Assembly: GCF_900104175.1 (NCBI RefSeq)
Contig: NZ_FNIX01000004.1
Span: 186,001-250,000 of the forward strand
DNA from: Lentzea jiangxiensis
GTDB lineage: Bacteria > Actinomycetota > Actinomycetes > Mycobacteriales > Pseudonocardiaceae
DNA length: 64,000 nt
Reading direction: 5' to 3'
Notes under the pieces: generated by a model
Databases searched by the model: none
Told to the model about the DNA's origin: nothing
The model's input: the letters and a program-made list of their open reading frames with translations, nothing else
Shown here: piece by piece, positions 44,018 through 56,390 of the stretch
Layout: each line of letters begins with the position of its first letter
Numbering within the stretch: the stretch's first letter is position 1
Made by a program: the position numbers and the translations under genes

Positions 44018-45673
44018 TCAGGTGCGGACGGCCTGCGCCAGGATCTGCTCCTGCGAGAGCACTCCGGTGTAGACGCGCACGTCGTCGATCCCGCCCTTCC
44101 AGAACGAGCCGGCGGCGGTGCCCGGCGAGAGCCTCCCGAACTCCAGCACCGCGCCGGTCTGCGCGGAGCCGCCCGAGGTGAACGGGACCTTCGTGACGTA
44201 CACGCCGCTGAAGTAGAGCCGGACCTCGGCATTGGCCTTGTCGTGCACGGCCGTCAGGTAGGTCCACTCCTGCAGGTCTACGCCGTACCTGGTCTCGACG
44301 GTGGTGCCGCCGACCACGAACTCCCAGGTCTTCGAGGTTCCGCCGTACCTCAGGTCGAGCAGCGAGGTGCCGTTGTGCACCAGGCTCACGACCGTGCGGT
44401 CCCCGTCCTCGTGCGTGGCGGTGTCCAGCCGGGCCCACGCGGAGATCGAGAAGGAGCGGTCCGTGCGGATCCCCGGTGCCGAGCCGGAGACGTAGGCCTC
44501 GCCGTCCTGCTCCTGCCCTGCCTCGTCCGGTCCGTTGAACCTCAACGACGTGTCGTCGCGGTCGAGCTCCCAGCCGGTCTTGCCGCTCAGTGGCGCGAAC
44601 GCGCCGGTGACCTCGTCCCGGGTGCCGCCACCGGTGCCTTCGTTGAACCGGTGGTGGGCGCGGAGGCCGACCTGCCCGGCCAGCTTCTTGACCTCGGCCT
44701 CGTTCACCGTGCGCGCGTAGACCTTGACCTCGTCGACCGCGCCGGGCGCACCGCCGACCTCCACGCCGTTGTACCGGTGCCGTCCCACCAGCAGCTGCGA
44801 CGCCTGCCAGCCCTCCACCCCGGTGACCTGGCCCTGCCCGACGCCGTCGACGTAGAGGCTGAGGATCTTGGTCGTGACCTCGTAGGTGCCGGCCAGGTGC
44901 GTCCAGACGCCGGTCTCCGCCGGGGCCTGCGAGTGGGCCACCCGCACCGCGGTCCTGTCCGCGGTCGTCATCCCGAACGCCCAGCGCCCCACCGCGGCGT
45001 CGAAGTAGAGGCCGGCGCTGAACGCGGTGCCGTCCGCGGTGGCGACCACGGCGCGGTCGGCGCTGCCGTCGTCCACCTTCACCCACGCCGACAGGCTGAA
45101 GTTCTTCGACGTGTCGGCCAGGACCGGACCGCTGAGGTGGTCCTGCGGGTCACCCAGCGCGGCACCCCTGCCGGAGTAGCCGACCGAGGCCAGGTCCGGA
45201 TTTCCGTGGGACGTCAAGGCGTTGGCGCCGTTGGAGTCCGTCAGCGTGCCGTCCAACCCCCAGTGCGCCGCGGGGTGCCCGCCCGCGAGCACGTAGAACT
45301 CGTACGACGGGACCTGGGAGTAGCCCTCCGGTGTCACCGCGCTGACGAAGATCTGGTGCTGACCCGAGACGCGCGGCGTCCACTGGATCGTCGCCTTGCC
45401 GTCGGCGTCGGCGAGGACCTCCTTGTCGAGGAAGCCCGCGTCGTTGGTGAACGAGTAGACGTACTTCAGCACGTCGTAGTCCGCGTCCAGCTCGAACGTG
45501 CCCGCCACCCCGACACCACCACCCGGCTGCGACGGCCGGTACTGCTGGGAATGCACCCGGGGCGCGGGCGCGGGTTCGGCCGCGTGCGCGACAGGTGCCG
45601 TGAGACTGACCGAGACGGCCAGTGCGAGAGCGAACGCGGCCATGCGAAAGCCGCGCGCCGGTTGGTGGCGCAT
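44018..45673 (-). CDS. Secreted protein with two LamG-like domains
   Basis: A 551-aa exported protein. The signal peptide MRHQPARGFRMAAFALALAV ... ends near AHAA-EP. An Ig-like domain (about 45-140, FELDADYDVLKYVYSFTNDA) is followed by two concanavalin/LamG folds: FSLSAWVKVDDGSADRAVVA with AVDEVKVYARTVNEAEVKKL, and SFSISAWARLDTATHED with GGIDDVRVYTGVLSQEQIL. These fold as beta-sandwiches that often bind carbohydrate. No anchor is visible. The start is ATG 45673. It is divergent from the AAA ATPase gene. Confidence 0.85.
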   Translation of the reverse strand: MRHQPARGFRMAAFALALAVSVSLTAPVAHAAEPAPAPRVHSQQYRPSQPGGGVGVAGTFELDADYDVLKYVYSFTNDAGFLDKEVLADADGKATIQWTPRVSGQHQIFVSAVTPEGYSQVPSYEFYVLAGGHPAAHWGLDGTLTDSNGANALTSHGNPDLASVGYSGRGAALGDPQDHLSGPVLADTSKNFSLSAWVKVDDGSADRAVVATADGTAFSAGLYFDAAVGRWAFGMTTADRTAVRVAHSQAPAETGVWTHLAGTYEVTTKILSLYVDGVGQGQVTGVEGWQASQLLVGRHRYNGVEVGGAPGAVDEVKVYARTVNEAEVKKLAGQVGLRAHHRFNEGTGGGTRDEVTGAFAPLSGKTGWELDRDDTSLRFNGPDEAGQEQDGEAYVSGSAPGIRTDRSFSISAWARLDTATHEDGDRTVVSLVHNGTSLLDLRYGGTSKTWEFVVGGTTVETRYGVDLQEWTYLTAVHDKANAEVRLYFSGVYVTKVPFTSGGSAQTGAVLEFGRLSPGTAAGSFWKGGIDDVRVYTGVLSQEQILAQAVRT

Positions 45674-45856
45674 GAGCGGTGATCCCCCAGGTCTTGTCAC
45701 GACCGGGCCCCCAGCCCGGATCATGACAACCGTAGCGTTCCGGGCTGTCCGGTGAGGGACTCCGTTCAGGGCAACTACGGGCCGCCGCGGACGCTCGTTC
45801 CCGGCTGCTCGTTCTCCAGGGAACGCGGGAGTCGGGGAGGAACTAGAGTCGTCTTC

Positions 45857-48010
45857 GTGATCACGCTGACGGCTCGCCTGTCCCCGTCCGCACTGGACAC
45901 CCGGCGCGGTGTCGTCCGCCTCCACCCCGAGGTGCTCGACGCGCTGGGCCTGCGCGCCTGGGACGCGGTGAAGCTGACCGGTGCGCGGGTGAGCGCCGCG
46001 CTGGCCGCCTCCGGTGAGCAGCCGCCCGGCGTGGTCCTGGTCGACGACGTCACGCTCACGAACCTCGGCGTGGTCGAGGGTTCCGAGATCGTCGTCGCGC
46101 CGGTGCAGGTGGCGCCGGCCCGTTCGATCACCGTCGCGGGTTCGCGCCTCGCGACCACCGCGCTGACGCCGGAGCACGTGCGCCTGGCGTTGACGGGCAA
46201 GGTCATCACCGTCGGCGACAACGTCTCGCTGCTCCCCCAGGACCTCGCGCCGCCGCCCGGCACCAACGTCTCCGAGACGCGCCGCAAGCTGTCCAACGCC
46301 ATCGGTATGACGTGGACCAACGAGCTCATCACCATCACCTCGACCGACCCGGCGGGCCCGGTGGCCGTGCAGCCGTCGAGCGTCGTCGGCTGGCGCTCGG
46401 CCTCGGCCCCCGCCGCCGAGGTGACGCCGGTGGTCGTGCAGGAGAAGCACGAGGCGCTCCCCGTCGCCGACCTGGTGGGCCAGCGCGACCAGGCCCGCCG
46501 GCTGACCGAGTGGCTGGAGCTGATGTTCCGCCAGCCCGAGCTCCTCACGAAGCTGGGCGCCTCCGCCCGCCTCGCCGCGATGCTCAGCGGTCCCGAAGGC
46601 GTCGGCAAGGCGACGCTGGTCCGCGCGGTGGCCCGGTCCGTGGACGCCACGGTCGTCGAACTCGCCTGCCCGAGCATCGCCGTCCTGGAACCGGGCGCCG
46701 TGGCGAAGCAGCTCGGCGACGCGATCGCGGGCGTCCCCGAACAGCCCACGGTCCTGCTCCTGACCGACATCGACGCCCTGCTGCCCACCGCACCCCCACC
46801 GGTCGCGACCGTCGTCCTCGACATCCTGCGCACGGCGATCTCCCGCCCGAACCTCGCCCTGGTCGTCACCTCGGCCCGCGCGGAGTCGGTCGACGCCCGC
46901 CTGCGGGCCCCGGACCTGGTGGACCGCGAACTGGCGCTGCCCCTCCCGGACGCCGCGGGCCGGACCGAGCTGCTGAGGGCCCTGCTCCGCGACGTCCCCC
47001 TGGAGTCCGATGTGGACTTCAGCGAGGTCGCCGCCCGCACCCCGGGCTTCGTGGCGGCGGACCTCTGCGCCCTGCGCCGCGAGGCAGCCGTCCGGGCGGC
47101 GCTGCGCCAACGCGAGGTGGCGGAACCGCGCGTGGGCCAGGAAGACCTGCTGGGCGCCCTGAACACGGTCCGCCCGATCTCGATGTCCGCCTCGGACACC
47201 GTCCACACCGGAGGCTTGAGCCTCGAGGACGTGGGCGACATGGTCGAGGTCAAGCAGGCCCTCACCGAAGCGGCCCTCTGGCCGCTGCGCTACCCGGACT
47301 CCTTCGCCCGCCTGGGGGTCGACCCCCCGCGAGGCGTCCTGCTCTACGGCCCACCGGGATGCGGCAAGACGTTCCTGGTCCGCGCCCTGGCAGGCTCGGG
47401 CCAGCTCAACGTCCTGACCGTCAAGGGCGCGGAACTGATGGACAAGTTCGTCGGCGAGTCGGAACGGGCGGTCCGCGAACTCTTCCGCCGGGCAGCCGAC
47501 GCCGCCCCCGCCCTCATCTTCCTGGACGAGGTGGACGCCCTGGCCCCACGCCGGGGCCAGTCGTCGGACGCGGGCGTGGCCGACAGGGTGGTAGCCGCCC
47601 TCCTGACCGAGCTGGACGGCGTGGAACCCCTGCGGGACGTGGTCGTGATCGCCGCGACGAACCGCCCGGAACTGATCGACCCGGCCCTGCTCCGCCCAGG
47701 CCGCCTGGAACGCCTCGTCTACGTCCCACCACCGGACGCGGACGCGAGGACGGAAATCCTGAAGGCCGCCTCCCGCAACACCCCGCTGGCAGCGGACGTG
47801 GACCTCCACACCCTCGCGACCGAACTGGAGATGTACTCGGCAGCGGACTGCGCGGCCCTGGTCCGCGAGGCAGCGCTGACCGCTATGCGCGAATCCCTGG
47901 ACGCGGCCGAGGTGACCCGGACCCACCTGGCCAAGGCCCGCGGGGTGGTGCGCCCGTCACTGGACCCGATGCAACTGGCGGCGCTGGCGATGTACGCGAC
48001 AGGCCGCTGA
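45857..48010 (+). CDS. Cdc48/p97-like double AAA ATPase (Rv0435c type), first ATPase site degenerate
   Basis: A 717-aa protein. The N-domain, residues 1-160, resembles the Cdc48 N-terminal beta-barrel (VITLTARLSP ... VVRLHPEVLDALGLRAWDAV). D1 has GPEGVGKATL (245-254), where Ala replaces Thr/Ser after the Lys, and LLLTDIDALL (300-309), where Walker B Glu is Ile. D2 is intact: YGPPGCGKTFLVRA (497-510), IFLDEVDAL (554-562), TNRPELIDPALLRPGRLER with arginine fingers. Only D2 should hydrolyse ATP. Start GTG 45857. Syntenic with Rv0435c next to pssA-psd; likely protein unfoldase. Confidence 0.88.
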   Translation: MITLTARLSPSALDTRRGVVRLHPEVLDALGLRAWDAVKLTGARVSAALAASGEQPPGVVLVDDVTLTNLGVVEGSEIVVAPVQVAPARSITVAGSRLATTALTPEHVRLALTGKVITVGDNVSLLPQDLAPPPGTNVSETRRKLSNAIGMTWTNELITITSTDPAGPVAVQPSSVVGWRSASAPAAEVTPVVVQEKHEALPVADLVGQRDQARRLTEWLELMFRQPELLTKLGASARLAAMLSGPEGVGKATLVRAVARSVDATVVELACPSIAVLEPGAVAKQLGDAIAGVPEQPTVLLLTDIDALLPTAPPPVATVVLDILRTAISRPNLALVVTSARAESVDARLRAPDLVDRELALPLPDAAGRTELLRALLRDVPLESDVDFSEVAARTPGFVAADLCALRREAAVRAALRQREVAEPRVGQEDLLGALNTVRPISMSASDTVHTGGLSLEDVGDMVEVKQALTEAALWPLRYPDSFARLGVDPPRGVLLYGPPGCGKTFLVRALAGSGQLNVLTVKGAELMDKFVGESERAVRELFRRAADAAPALIFLDEVDALAPRRGQSSDAGVADRVVAALLTELDGVEPLRDVVVIAATNRPELIDPALLRPGRLERLVYVPPPDADARTEILKAASRNTPLAADVDLHTLATELEMYSAADCAALVREAALTAMRESLDAAEVTRTHLAKARGVVRPSLDPMQLAALAMYATGR

Positions 48011-48032
48011 GAGAACAGCAGGCACGCGAAGC

Positions 48033-48065
48033 CGAGAGCGAGGGCGAGCCCTCGCTCTCGCTTTT
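48033..48065 (+). terminator. Rho-independent terminator
   Basis: cgagagcgaggg (48033-48044) and ccctcgctctcg (48049-48060) form a 12-bp stem with loop cgag, followed by cttttgg, 22 bp after the AAA ATPase stop. Confidence 0.85.
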
Positions 48066-48099
48066 GGCTTTCAGGCGGCCCCGCCGGATTGCCGGGGGT

Positions 48100-48118
48100 C
48101 TGGGGGCAGAGCCCCCAG
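48100..48118. repeat. Small G/C-hairpin repeat unit
   Basis: ctgggggc-aga-gcccccag is a perfect 8-bp stem with 3-base loop inside a gggggtctgggggcagagcc context. I recall such units as common dispersed sequences downstream of actinobacterial genes. Function unknown. Confidence 0.5.
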
Positions 48119-48178
48119 GGGGAAGCACGCAACGCAACAGGCCGCATGCAACCCGACCACCGACGGGCCGGAAAACCG

Positions 48179-48814
48179 TCACTTGTTCTTGGAAGCACCC
48201 TGGAAATCATTGGTGACGATCAGGATGATCCCCGCGGCAGCGGACTGGATCCCGTCGAACCGGGGCTCCACCCGAGCCCGCAGCAACCCGGCCAGCTCCC
48301 GGGCGGAAGCCTCTTCGTCGGTCCCGGGCCGGAAGTACACGGTCGTGGTCGGAATGGTCCCGGACGAGTAGTTGCCGGTCTCGGCGACGGTCCACCCGTT
48401 GGCCCGGACCTCGTCGGAGGCCTTCGAAGCCAGCCCGGTCACGGTCGAGTTGTTGTAGACCCGGACCGGCACCTTCGCCACGCCGGTCTGGGTGACCGGA
48501 GGCGGCGGCACCGCGGAGGTCGCGGGTGACGACGACGTCGCGGCCGGAGGAGCCGACGACGGTGTCGAGGCCGGCGCGGAGGACGCGGAGTTGGACGCGG
48601 ATGTGGACGCGGGCGGCTGCTCGGAGGCGGTCGAACCGCTGGAGGTCGCCGCAGGCGGCGCGGACGTGGTCCCCTCGGCGGCCGGAGGCGCGTCGGAGTC
48701 ACCGGCGAAGAGGCTGATGACACCGATCACCAACGCCACGGCGGCGACGCCGAGCAGGGCGAAGCCGGCGGCCTTGGCCGGACGGGACGGGCTTGCGGAC
48801 TCGGGGGAGGTCAT
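48179..48814 (-). CDS. LytR C-terminal (LytR_C) domain membrane protein
   Basis: A 211-aa single-pass membrane protein: short cytoplasmic start, helix AGFALLGVAAVALVIGVISL, a Ser/Ala/Pro-rich linker of about 80 residues, then an extracellular LytR_C domain (VPVRVYNNSTVTGLASKASD, EVRANGWTVAETGNYSSGTI, TVYFRPGTDEEASARELAG). Matches the position of Rv0431 near def. Such domains may bind cell-wall material. Start ATG 48814 overlaps the preceding stop by one base. Confidence 0.85.
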   Translation of the reverse strand: MTSPESASPSRPAKAAGFALLGVAAVALVIGVISLFAGDSDAPPAAEGTTSAPPAATSSGSTASEQPPASTSASNSASSAPASTPSSAPPAATSSSPATSAVPPPPVTQTGVAKVPVRVYNNSTVTGLASKASDEVRANGWTVAETGNYSSGTIPTTTVYFRPGTDEEASARELAGLLRARVEPRFDGIQSAAAGIILIVTNDFQGASKNK

Positions 48815-49092
48815 CAGTCCTCGGTGCTCCTGGCGCGTGCGCGAACCCTCTGACGGCCTGTCCGCACGCCGCGCAACCGCTTCACCAGCATCGGGTCGGC
48901 CGCCAGGGCGGCTTCTTTCTCAACGAGGTCGTTGAGCAGCTGGTAGTACCTGGTCGCGGACATGTCGAACAGTTCCCTGATGGCCTGTTCCTTGGACCCC
49001 GAGTACTTCCACCACTGGCTCTCGAACGCGAGCATCGTGCGTTCGCGGCTGGTCAGCCCGTCAGCGGAGGTGAGCGTCTCGGCGTGATCCAT
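48814..49092 (-). CDS. DUF3263 protein
   Basis: About 92 aa: LTSRERTMLAFESQWWKYSG, then AIRELFDMSATRYYQLLNDL and DPMLVKRLRGVRTGRQRVRA. The DUF3263 family is a small helical, probably DNA-binding protein (YYQLLN helix), Rv0430 by position. ATG 49092 follows GGGGAG; an in-frame GTG at 49113 is a possible upstream start. It overlaps the LytR_C gene by one base (TGATG), so both are co-expressed. It is divergent from def with about 110 bp between. Confidence 0.88.
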   Translation of the reverse strand: MDHAETLTSADGLTSRERTMLAFESQWWKYSGSKEQAIRELFDMSATRYYQLLNDLVEKEAALAADPMLVKRLRGVRTGRQRVRARARSTED

Positions 49093-49200
49093 CTGGCTCC
49101 CCACGGTCGCCACACCATCTCAGGTGCGGGCAATTCAATCACGTGATCGTTCCAACCTACCGCGCGACACCGACAGTTTTGGACGGCATAAAGTTCAGCC

Positions 49201-49779
49201 ATGGCCGTCCACCGCATCCGCATCGCCGGCGACCCCGTGCTCCACAACCCGACGCGCGAGGTCACCGAGTTCGACACCGAGCTGAAAACCCTCGTCGACG
49301 ACATGTTCGAGACGATGGCGGCGGCTCGCGGAGTGGGGCTCGCGGCCAACCAGATCGGGGTCGACCTGCGGGTCTTCGTCTACGACTGCCCGGACGACGA
49401 GGGCGTGCAGCACCGCGGTGTGATCTGCAACCCCGTGCTCGAGACCGACGGGGTCCCGGAGACCATGCCGGACCCGGACGACGACTTCGAGGGCTGCCTG
49501 AGCGTCCCCGGCGAGGCGTACCCGACCGGACGCGCCCGATGGGCGAAGGTGACCGGCGTGGGCCTCGACGGGCAGCCGTTCGAGGCCGAGGGCACCGGCT
49601 TCTTCGCCCGCTGCCTGCAGCACGAGACGGACCACCTGAACGGCTACCTCTACACCGACCGCCTCGTCGGCCGGTACAAGAAGGAGGCCAAGCGGATGCT
49701 GCGCGACAACGAGTGGGGTGTGCCGGGCCTCTCGTGGGACCCGGCAGACCCCGCGAACTTCGACGACGACGAGGACTAG
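49201..49779 (+). CDS. def: Peptide deformylase
   Basis: A 192-aa metalloenzyme that removes the N-formyl group of nascent proteins. Motif 1 is [10 protein letters not shown], motif 2 [10 protein letters not shown] with the metal Cys, motif 3 [11 protein letters not shown] with two His ligands and catalytic Glu. ATG 49201 lies after GGACGGC/AAAG sequence, with no strong Shine-Dalgarno. The C-terminus (NFDDDED) is acidic. Its stop TAG overlaps the stop of the convergent aldo/keto reductase gene in a shared CTAG. Confidence 0.95.
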   Translation: MAVHRIRIAGDPVLHNPTREVTEFDTELKTLVDDMFETMAAARGVGLAANQIGVDLRVFVYDCPDDEGVQHRGVICNPVLETDGVPETMPDPDDDFEGCLSVPGEAYPTGRARWAKVTGVGLDGQPFEAEGTGFFARCLQHETDHLNGYLYTDRLVGRYKKEAKRMLRDNEWGVPGLSWDPADPANFDDDED

Positions 49780-50720
49780 GACCGGGGCCGGAGCACCGAC
49801 TCCACCTGCTCCAGCTCGTCCGCCGTCAACGCGCCGAACGCCAGCGCGCCCGCGTTCTCCTCGACCTGCTCCACGGTCCGCACGCCCGGGATCGGGACCA
49901 GCCGGGGAGAACGTGCCCAGAACCACGCCAGCGCGCCCTGCACCAGCGTCCTCCCGCCCGAGGTCAGCACGTCGCGCACGGCCTCCCGCGCCCGGAAGTA
50001 CTCCGGTGACGGCTTCCCGTCGACGAAGAACCGCAGCCAGGCCGGGTTCGTGACGCGCACGTCGTCCTCGGGCAGCGCGGTGAACGTCTCCCGTGCCAGC
50101 AGCCCCATCGCGAGCGGGCGACGGCACAGCACCGCGAAGTCGCCCGCGTACATCTCCGGGTTGTCGAACAGCACGTTGATGTCCGCCTGCGCGGCGATGC
50201 CGTGCTCGCCCTCGCAGAAGAACCGCGCGCGCTCCGGGTCGTCGGTGCTCCAGCCGTACGCCCGGATCTTGCCCGCGGCGACCAGCGCCTCGCACTCGTC
50301 CCTCAGCAGCGCGGCGTCCTCCAGCGCCAGTTCGCCGACGTGCAGCTGGTACAGGTCGATCCGGTCGGTGCCCAGCCGCCGCAACGACCCCTCGACGGCG
50401 CGGCGCAGGTACTCGACGGACCCCTCGTCGCCGGTCATCCGGCGCGTCGCGGCGTCGAAGCCGCAGCCCCACTTCGTGGCGATCAGCACCTGGTCACGCC
50501 TGTCCGCAAACGCTTGCCCCACGAGCGTCTCCGCGTGCCCGCAGCCGTAGACGTCCGCCGTGTCGAACAGCGTCACGCCGAGCTCCACCGCGCGCCGCAG
50601 CGCCTTCACCGACTGGCCGTCGTCGGACGGTCCCCAGCCGACCTGGGCGCCGTCCGGGCCGAGGAACGGCCCACCCATCGCCCACGTGCCGAATCCCAGC
50701 TTCCCCAGTTCCAAGGTCAT
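49776..50720 (-). CDS. Aldo/keto reductase
   Basis: A 314-aa NADPH-dependent oxidoreductase: [35 protein letters not shown] (catalytic Asp and Tyr), [10 protein letters not shown] (Lys), IDLYQLHVG (His), and the cofactor part [18 protein letters not shown]. Start is ATG 50720, chosen because the upstream MerR-type operator (50736-50753) would put transcription start close to it; ATG 50735 lies within the expected -10 area. Substrate unknown; regulation by a MerR-type stress activator is likely. Confidence 0.88.
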   Translation of the reverse strand: MTLELGKLGFGTWAMGGPFLGPDGAQVGWGPSDDGQSVKALRRAVELGVTLFDTADVYGCGHAETLVGQAFADRRDQVLIATKWGCGFDAATRRMTGDEGSVEYLRRAVEGSLRRLGTDRIDLYQLHVGELALEDAALLRDECEALVAAGKIRAYGWSTDDPERARFFCEGEHGIAAQADINVLFDNPEMYAGDFAVLCRRPLAMGLLARETFTALPEDDVRVTNPAWLRFFVDGKPSPEYFRAREAVRDVLTSGGRTLVQGALAWFWARSPRLVPIPGVRTVEQVEENAGALAFGALTADELEQVESVLRPRS

Positions 50721-50735
50721 GGGGACACCGAACAT

Positions 50736-50753
50736 CCTGGAGCGCGCTCCAGG
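50736..50753 (-). promoter_or_regulatory. MerR-type operator in promoter spacer
   Basis: cctggagcgcgctccagg is a perfect 18-bp palindrome. On the minus strand it directly follows TTGACC (50751-50756), a -35 element, and fills an extended (about 19-bp) spacer, the arrangement used by MerR activators. Confidence 0.65.
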
Positions 50754-50791
50754 TCAAGAAAGAAGTTGCGGCCACCGGCGACCATCGGGGC

Positions 50792-51394
50792 ATGTCCCTC
50801 GACGACATCGTCGCCTTCGTCGCGGCCTCGTTCCTCATCGCACTGTCGCCCGGACCCGGCACGGCCGTGCTCCTGCGACAGTCGGTGCACGGGCGAAAAG
50901 CGGCGCTGGCGACGGTGTTCGGCATGGAGGCCGGCGTCGCCTGCTGGGCCGTCGCCGCGGCGCTGGGCGTGTCCGTGCTGCTCACGGCGTCCGAGATCGC
51001 CTACCACGGGCTCCGCATCGCCGGCGCGGTCTTCCTGGTCCACCTGGGCGTGAAGGCCCTGGTCAGCAGGAGCCTGCCGGACGCCGAGCCGCCGCCCGCG
51101 AGCCGCGCGTTCCGCAGCGGCCTGGTCGTGAACCTCGCCAACCCGAAGCTCGGCGTGTTCGCGATCTCGTTCCTACCGCAGTTCGTGCCTGCCGGGGAGG
51201 CCGGCCAGGGGGTTCTGCTCGCCCTCGCCGTCGGGTGGGTCCTGATCGACACCGTCTGGTACCTGGTCGTCGTGGCGGTCCTGCACACCGTCCGCGGCTG
51301 GCTGGGCAGGCCCCGCGTCCGTCCCGCGCTCGAGAAGCTGTCGGGCTGCGTGCTGCTGGCGCTCGGAGTCCGGCTGGTACTCGACCCTCGTTGA
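50792..51394 (+). CDS. LysE/RhtB family translocator
   Basis: A 200-aa exporter of the LysE superfamily (amino acids and derivatives). It has about six helices: DIVAFVAASFLIALSPGPGT (the SPGPGT signature), LRIAGAVFLVHLGVKAL, then FRSGLVVNLANPKLGVFAIS (NPK motif), GVLLALAVGWVLIDTVWYLV and LSGCVLLALGVRLVL. Start ATG 50792. The 3' 222 bp are overlapped, antisense, by the zinc-ribbon gene, if that gene truly runs to 51173. Confidence 0.88.
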   Translation: MSLDDIVAFVAASFLIALSPGPGTAVLLRQSVHGRKAALATVFGMEAGVACWAVAAALGVSVLLTASEIAYHGLRIAGAVFLVHLGVKALVSRSLPDAEPPPASRAFRSGLVVNLANPKLGVFAISFLPQFVPAGEAGQGVLLALAVGWVLIDTVWYLVVVAVLHTVRGWLGRPRVRPALEKLSGCVLLALGVRLVLDPR

Positions 51395-52033
51395 GATCGG
51401 GTCACCGCCCCGCCGCCAGAAGAGCTCGGGCAGCCCGGCCAGCTCGGCGAAGGTGTGGCAGGCGGCCATCGACGCGTAGCCGCCGGCCAGCACGTGCGCG
51501 CGGATCCGGTCCAGCCGCCCGAACTCGACCACCTCACCGGCGATCAGGAACGGCAGCACCAGCTGCCAGGCCTGCACCACGGCCGGACGGCGCCGGTGAG
51601 GTGCGCGCAGGGCCGCCCGAGCCACGCGCAGGAGGTGCTCGTTCGCGCTCATCGTGCTCGGGTGGGCCGTGTGGTCCCAGCTCCAGCGGCGTTCCTCGGT
51701 GACCGCGCACCGCACGCACTCGACCGGCCCGGTGCCCAGCTCGGCACCGCAGCGCGAGCACGCGAGCAGCGTCATCGCCCAGTCCACGCACGTCCAGGGG
51801 TGCTGACCGACGTCAGCCGAGGTCACCAGCTCGGCGAGCTCGCGGTCCGCGAGCTGCGACGACATCCGCAGCGCCTCCCAGTCGGCGAGCCAGAACTGGT
51901 CGAGCAGCTCCGCGCAAAAACCGCAGTCGGGATAGCCGCGACCGGCGAGCTCACCGCAGGAAGGGCATGCCGAGACGACGGCGGGGCGCTGACCGCGACG
52001 CGCGCCGGGCGGGAACGGCTGATGATCCGCCAC
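51173..52033 (-). CDS. Zinc-ribbon-containing protein of unknown function
   Basis: A frame of 286 codons. The N-terminal 110 residues have four Cys pairs, SACPSCGELAGRGYPDCGFC and LACSRCGAELGTG with ECVRC, so two zinc-ribbon modules. A helical middle follows (HLLRVARAALRAPHRRRPAV, then ELAGLPELFWRRGG). The last 75 residues, from about STRVEYQPD, are antisense to lysE and low in structure, so the real product may end functionally near 51395 or the 3' end may be frameshifted. No family recognised. Confidence 0.6.
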   Translation of the reverse strand: MADHQPFPPGARRGQRPAVVSACPSCGELAGRGYPDCGFCAELLDQFWLADWEALRMSSQLADRELAELVTSADVGQHPWTCVDWAMTLLACSRCGAELGTGPVECVRCAVTEERRWSWDHTAHPSTMSANEHLLRVARAALRAPHRRRPAVVQAWQLVLPFLIAGEVVEFGRLDRIRAHVLAGGYASMAACHTFAELAGLPELFWRRGGDPISTRVEYQPDSERQQHAARQLLERGTDAGPAQPAADGVQDRHDDQVPDGVDQDPPDGEGEQNPLAGLPGRHELR

Positions 52034-52112
52034 GCGAGAAGATTAGGGGCAAACCACGCCCTTGGCAGCTGCGGCGCGCTCTGACTATGGTCGGTTCTCG
52101 ACAACTCAACAC

Positions 52113-54687
<2,575 letters not shown>

Positions 54688-54912
54688 CGGGCGTACATCG
54701 CCCTCGGGTCGGTGGTCCCGGGGTCGAGCAGCCAGACCGACAACGCGCCTTCCAGGAACGCGACCAGCTCCACCGCGGCCGCTTCGCCGAGCACTCGGGC
54801 GAAGCGGCCGCGCAGCAAGCGGTTGCGAGCTCGGAACCGGTGCGTGATCTCGTCGTCGCGCGCCAGGTGCGCGGCCTGCGGCACGGTGTGCAGCGTCGCC
54901 AGTCCGGCGGTG

Positions 54913-55356
54913 CTACTTCGGCTCTTCGCCGACCAGGGTCTCCAGCGCGTCCAGGGCGTTCACCAGAGCGGCGACGTGCTGCGGCGTGAGCTGCTCGATC
55001 CGGCGCTGCAGTTCGCGCACCCGCGCGGACCGCACGCCGGACACCATCGTCTCGCCCTCGGGCGTGGGGGTGGCGAGCCACGCGCGGCCGTCCTGCGGAT
55101 CGGGTTCGCGCTTGACGTACCCGGCCTCGACCAGCGCGGCGACGATGCGGGACAGCGTCGGGGGCGCCACGCCCTCCTTGTTCGCCAGGTCGCCGAGGCG
55201 CATGGGGCCGCACCGGGCGAGCGTGGCCAGCGCGGAGACCGCACCGGGGCCGAGTCCGGGGGAACCGGTGCGTCGCAGCAACCGGGCCAGCCGGCCGATC
55301 GCCAGGTACAGACGCGCGGTCGCGTCCTCGACCTCGGCGTCAATGGGGGCCGTCAC
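54913..55356 (-). CDS. MarR-family transcriptional regulator
   Basis: A 147-aa winged-helix regulator: RLYLAIGRLARLLRRTGSPG, SALATLARCGPMRLGDLANK, GVAPPTLSRIVAALVEAGYV (recognition helix), KREPDPQDGRAWLATPTPEG (wing). The GTG at 55356 gives VTAPIDAEVEDATARL; GGAGG lies ten bases upstream. It is inserted between thiD and thiG on the minus strand. Target unknown. Confidence 0.88.
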   Translation of the reverse strand: MTAPIDAEVEDATARLYLAIGRLARLLRRTGSPGLGPGAVSALATLARCGPMRLGDLANKEGVAPPTLSRIVAALVEAGYVKREPDPQDGRAWLATPTPEGETMVSGVRSARVRELQRRIEQLTPQHVAALVNALDALETLVGEEPK

Positions 55357-55393
55357 GGCTTGTCGTCCTCCTCGGCGGGAATTCAGGTAGTGC

Positions 55394-56386
<993 letters not shown>

Positions 56387-56390
<4 letters not shown>

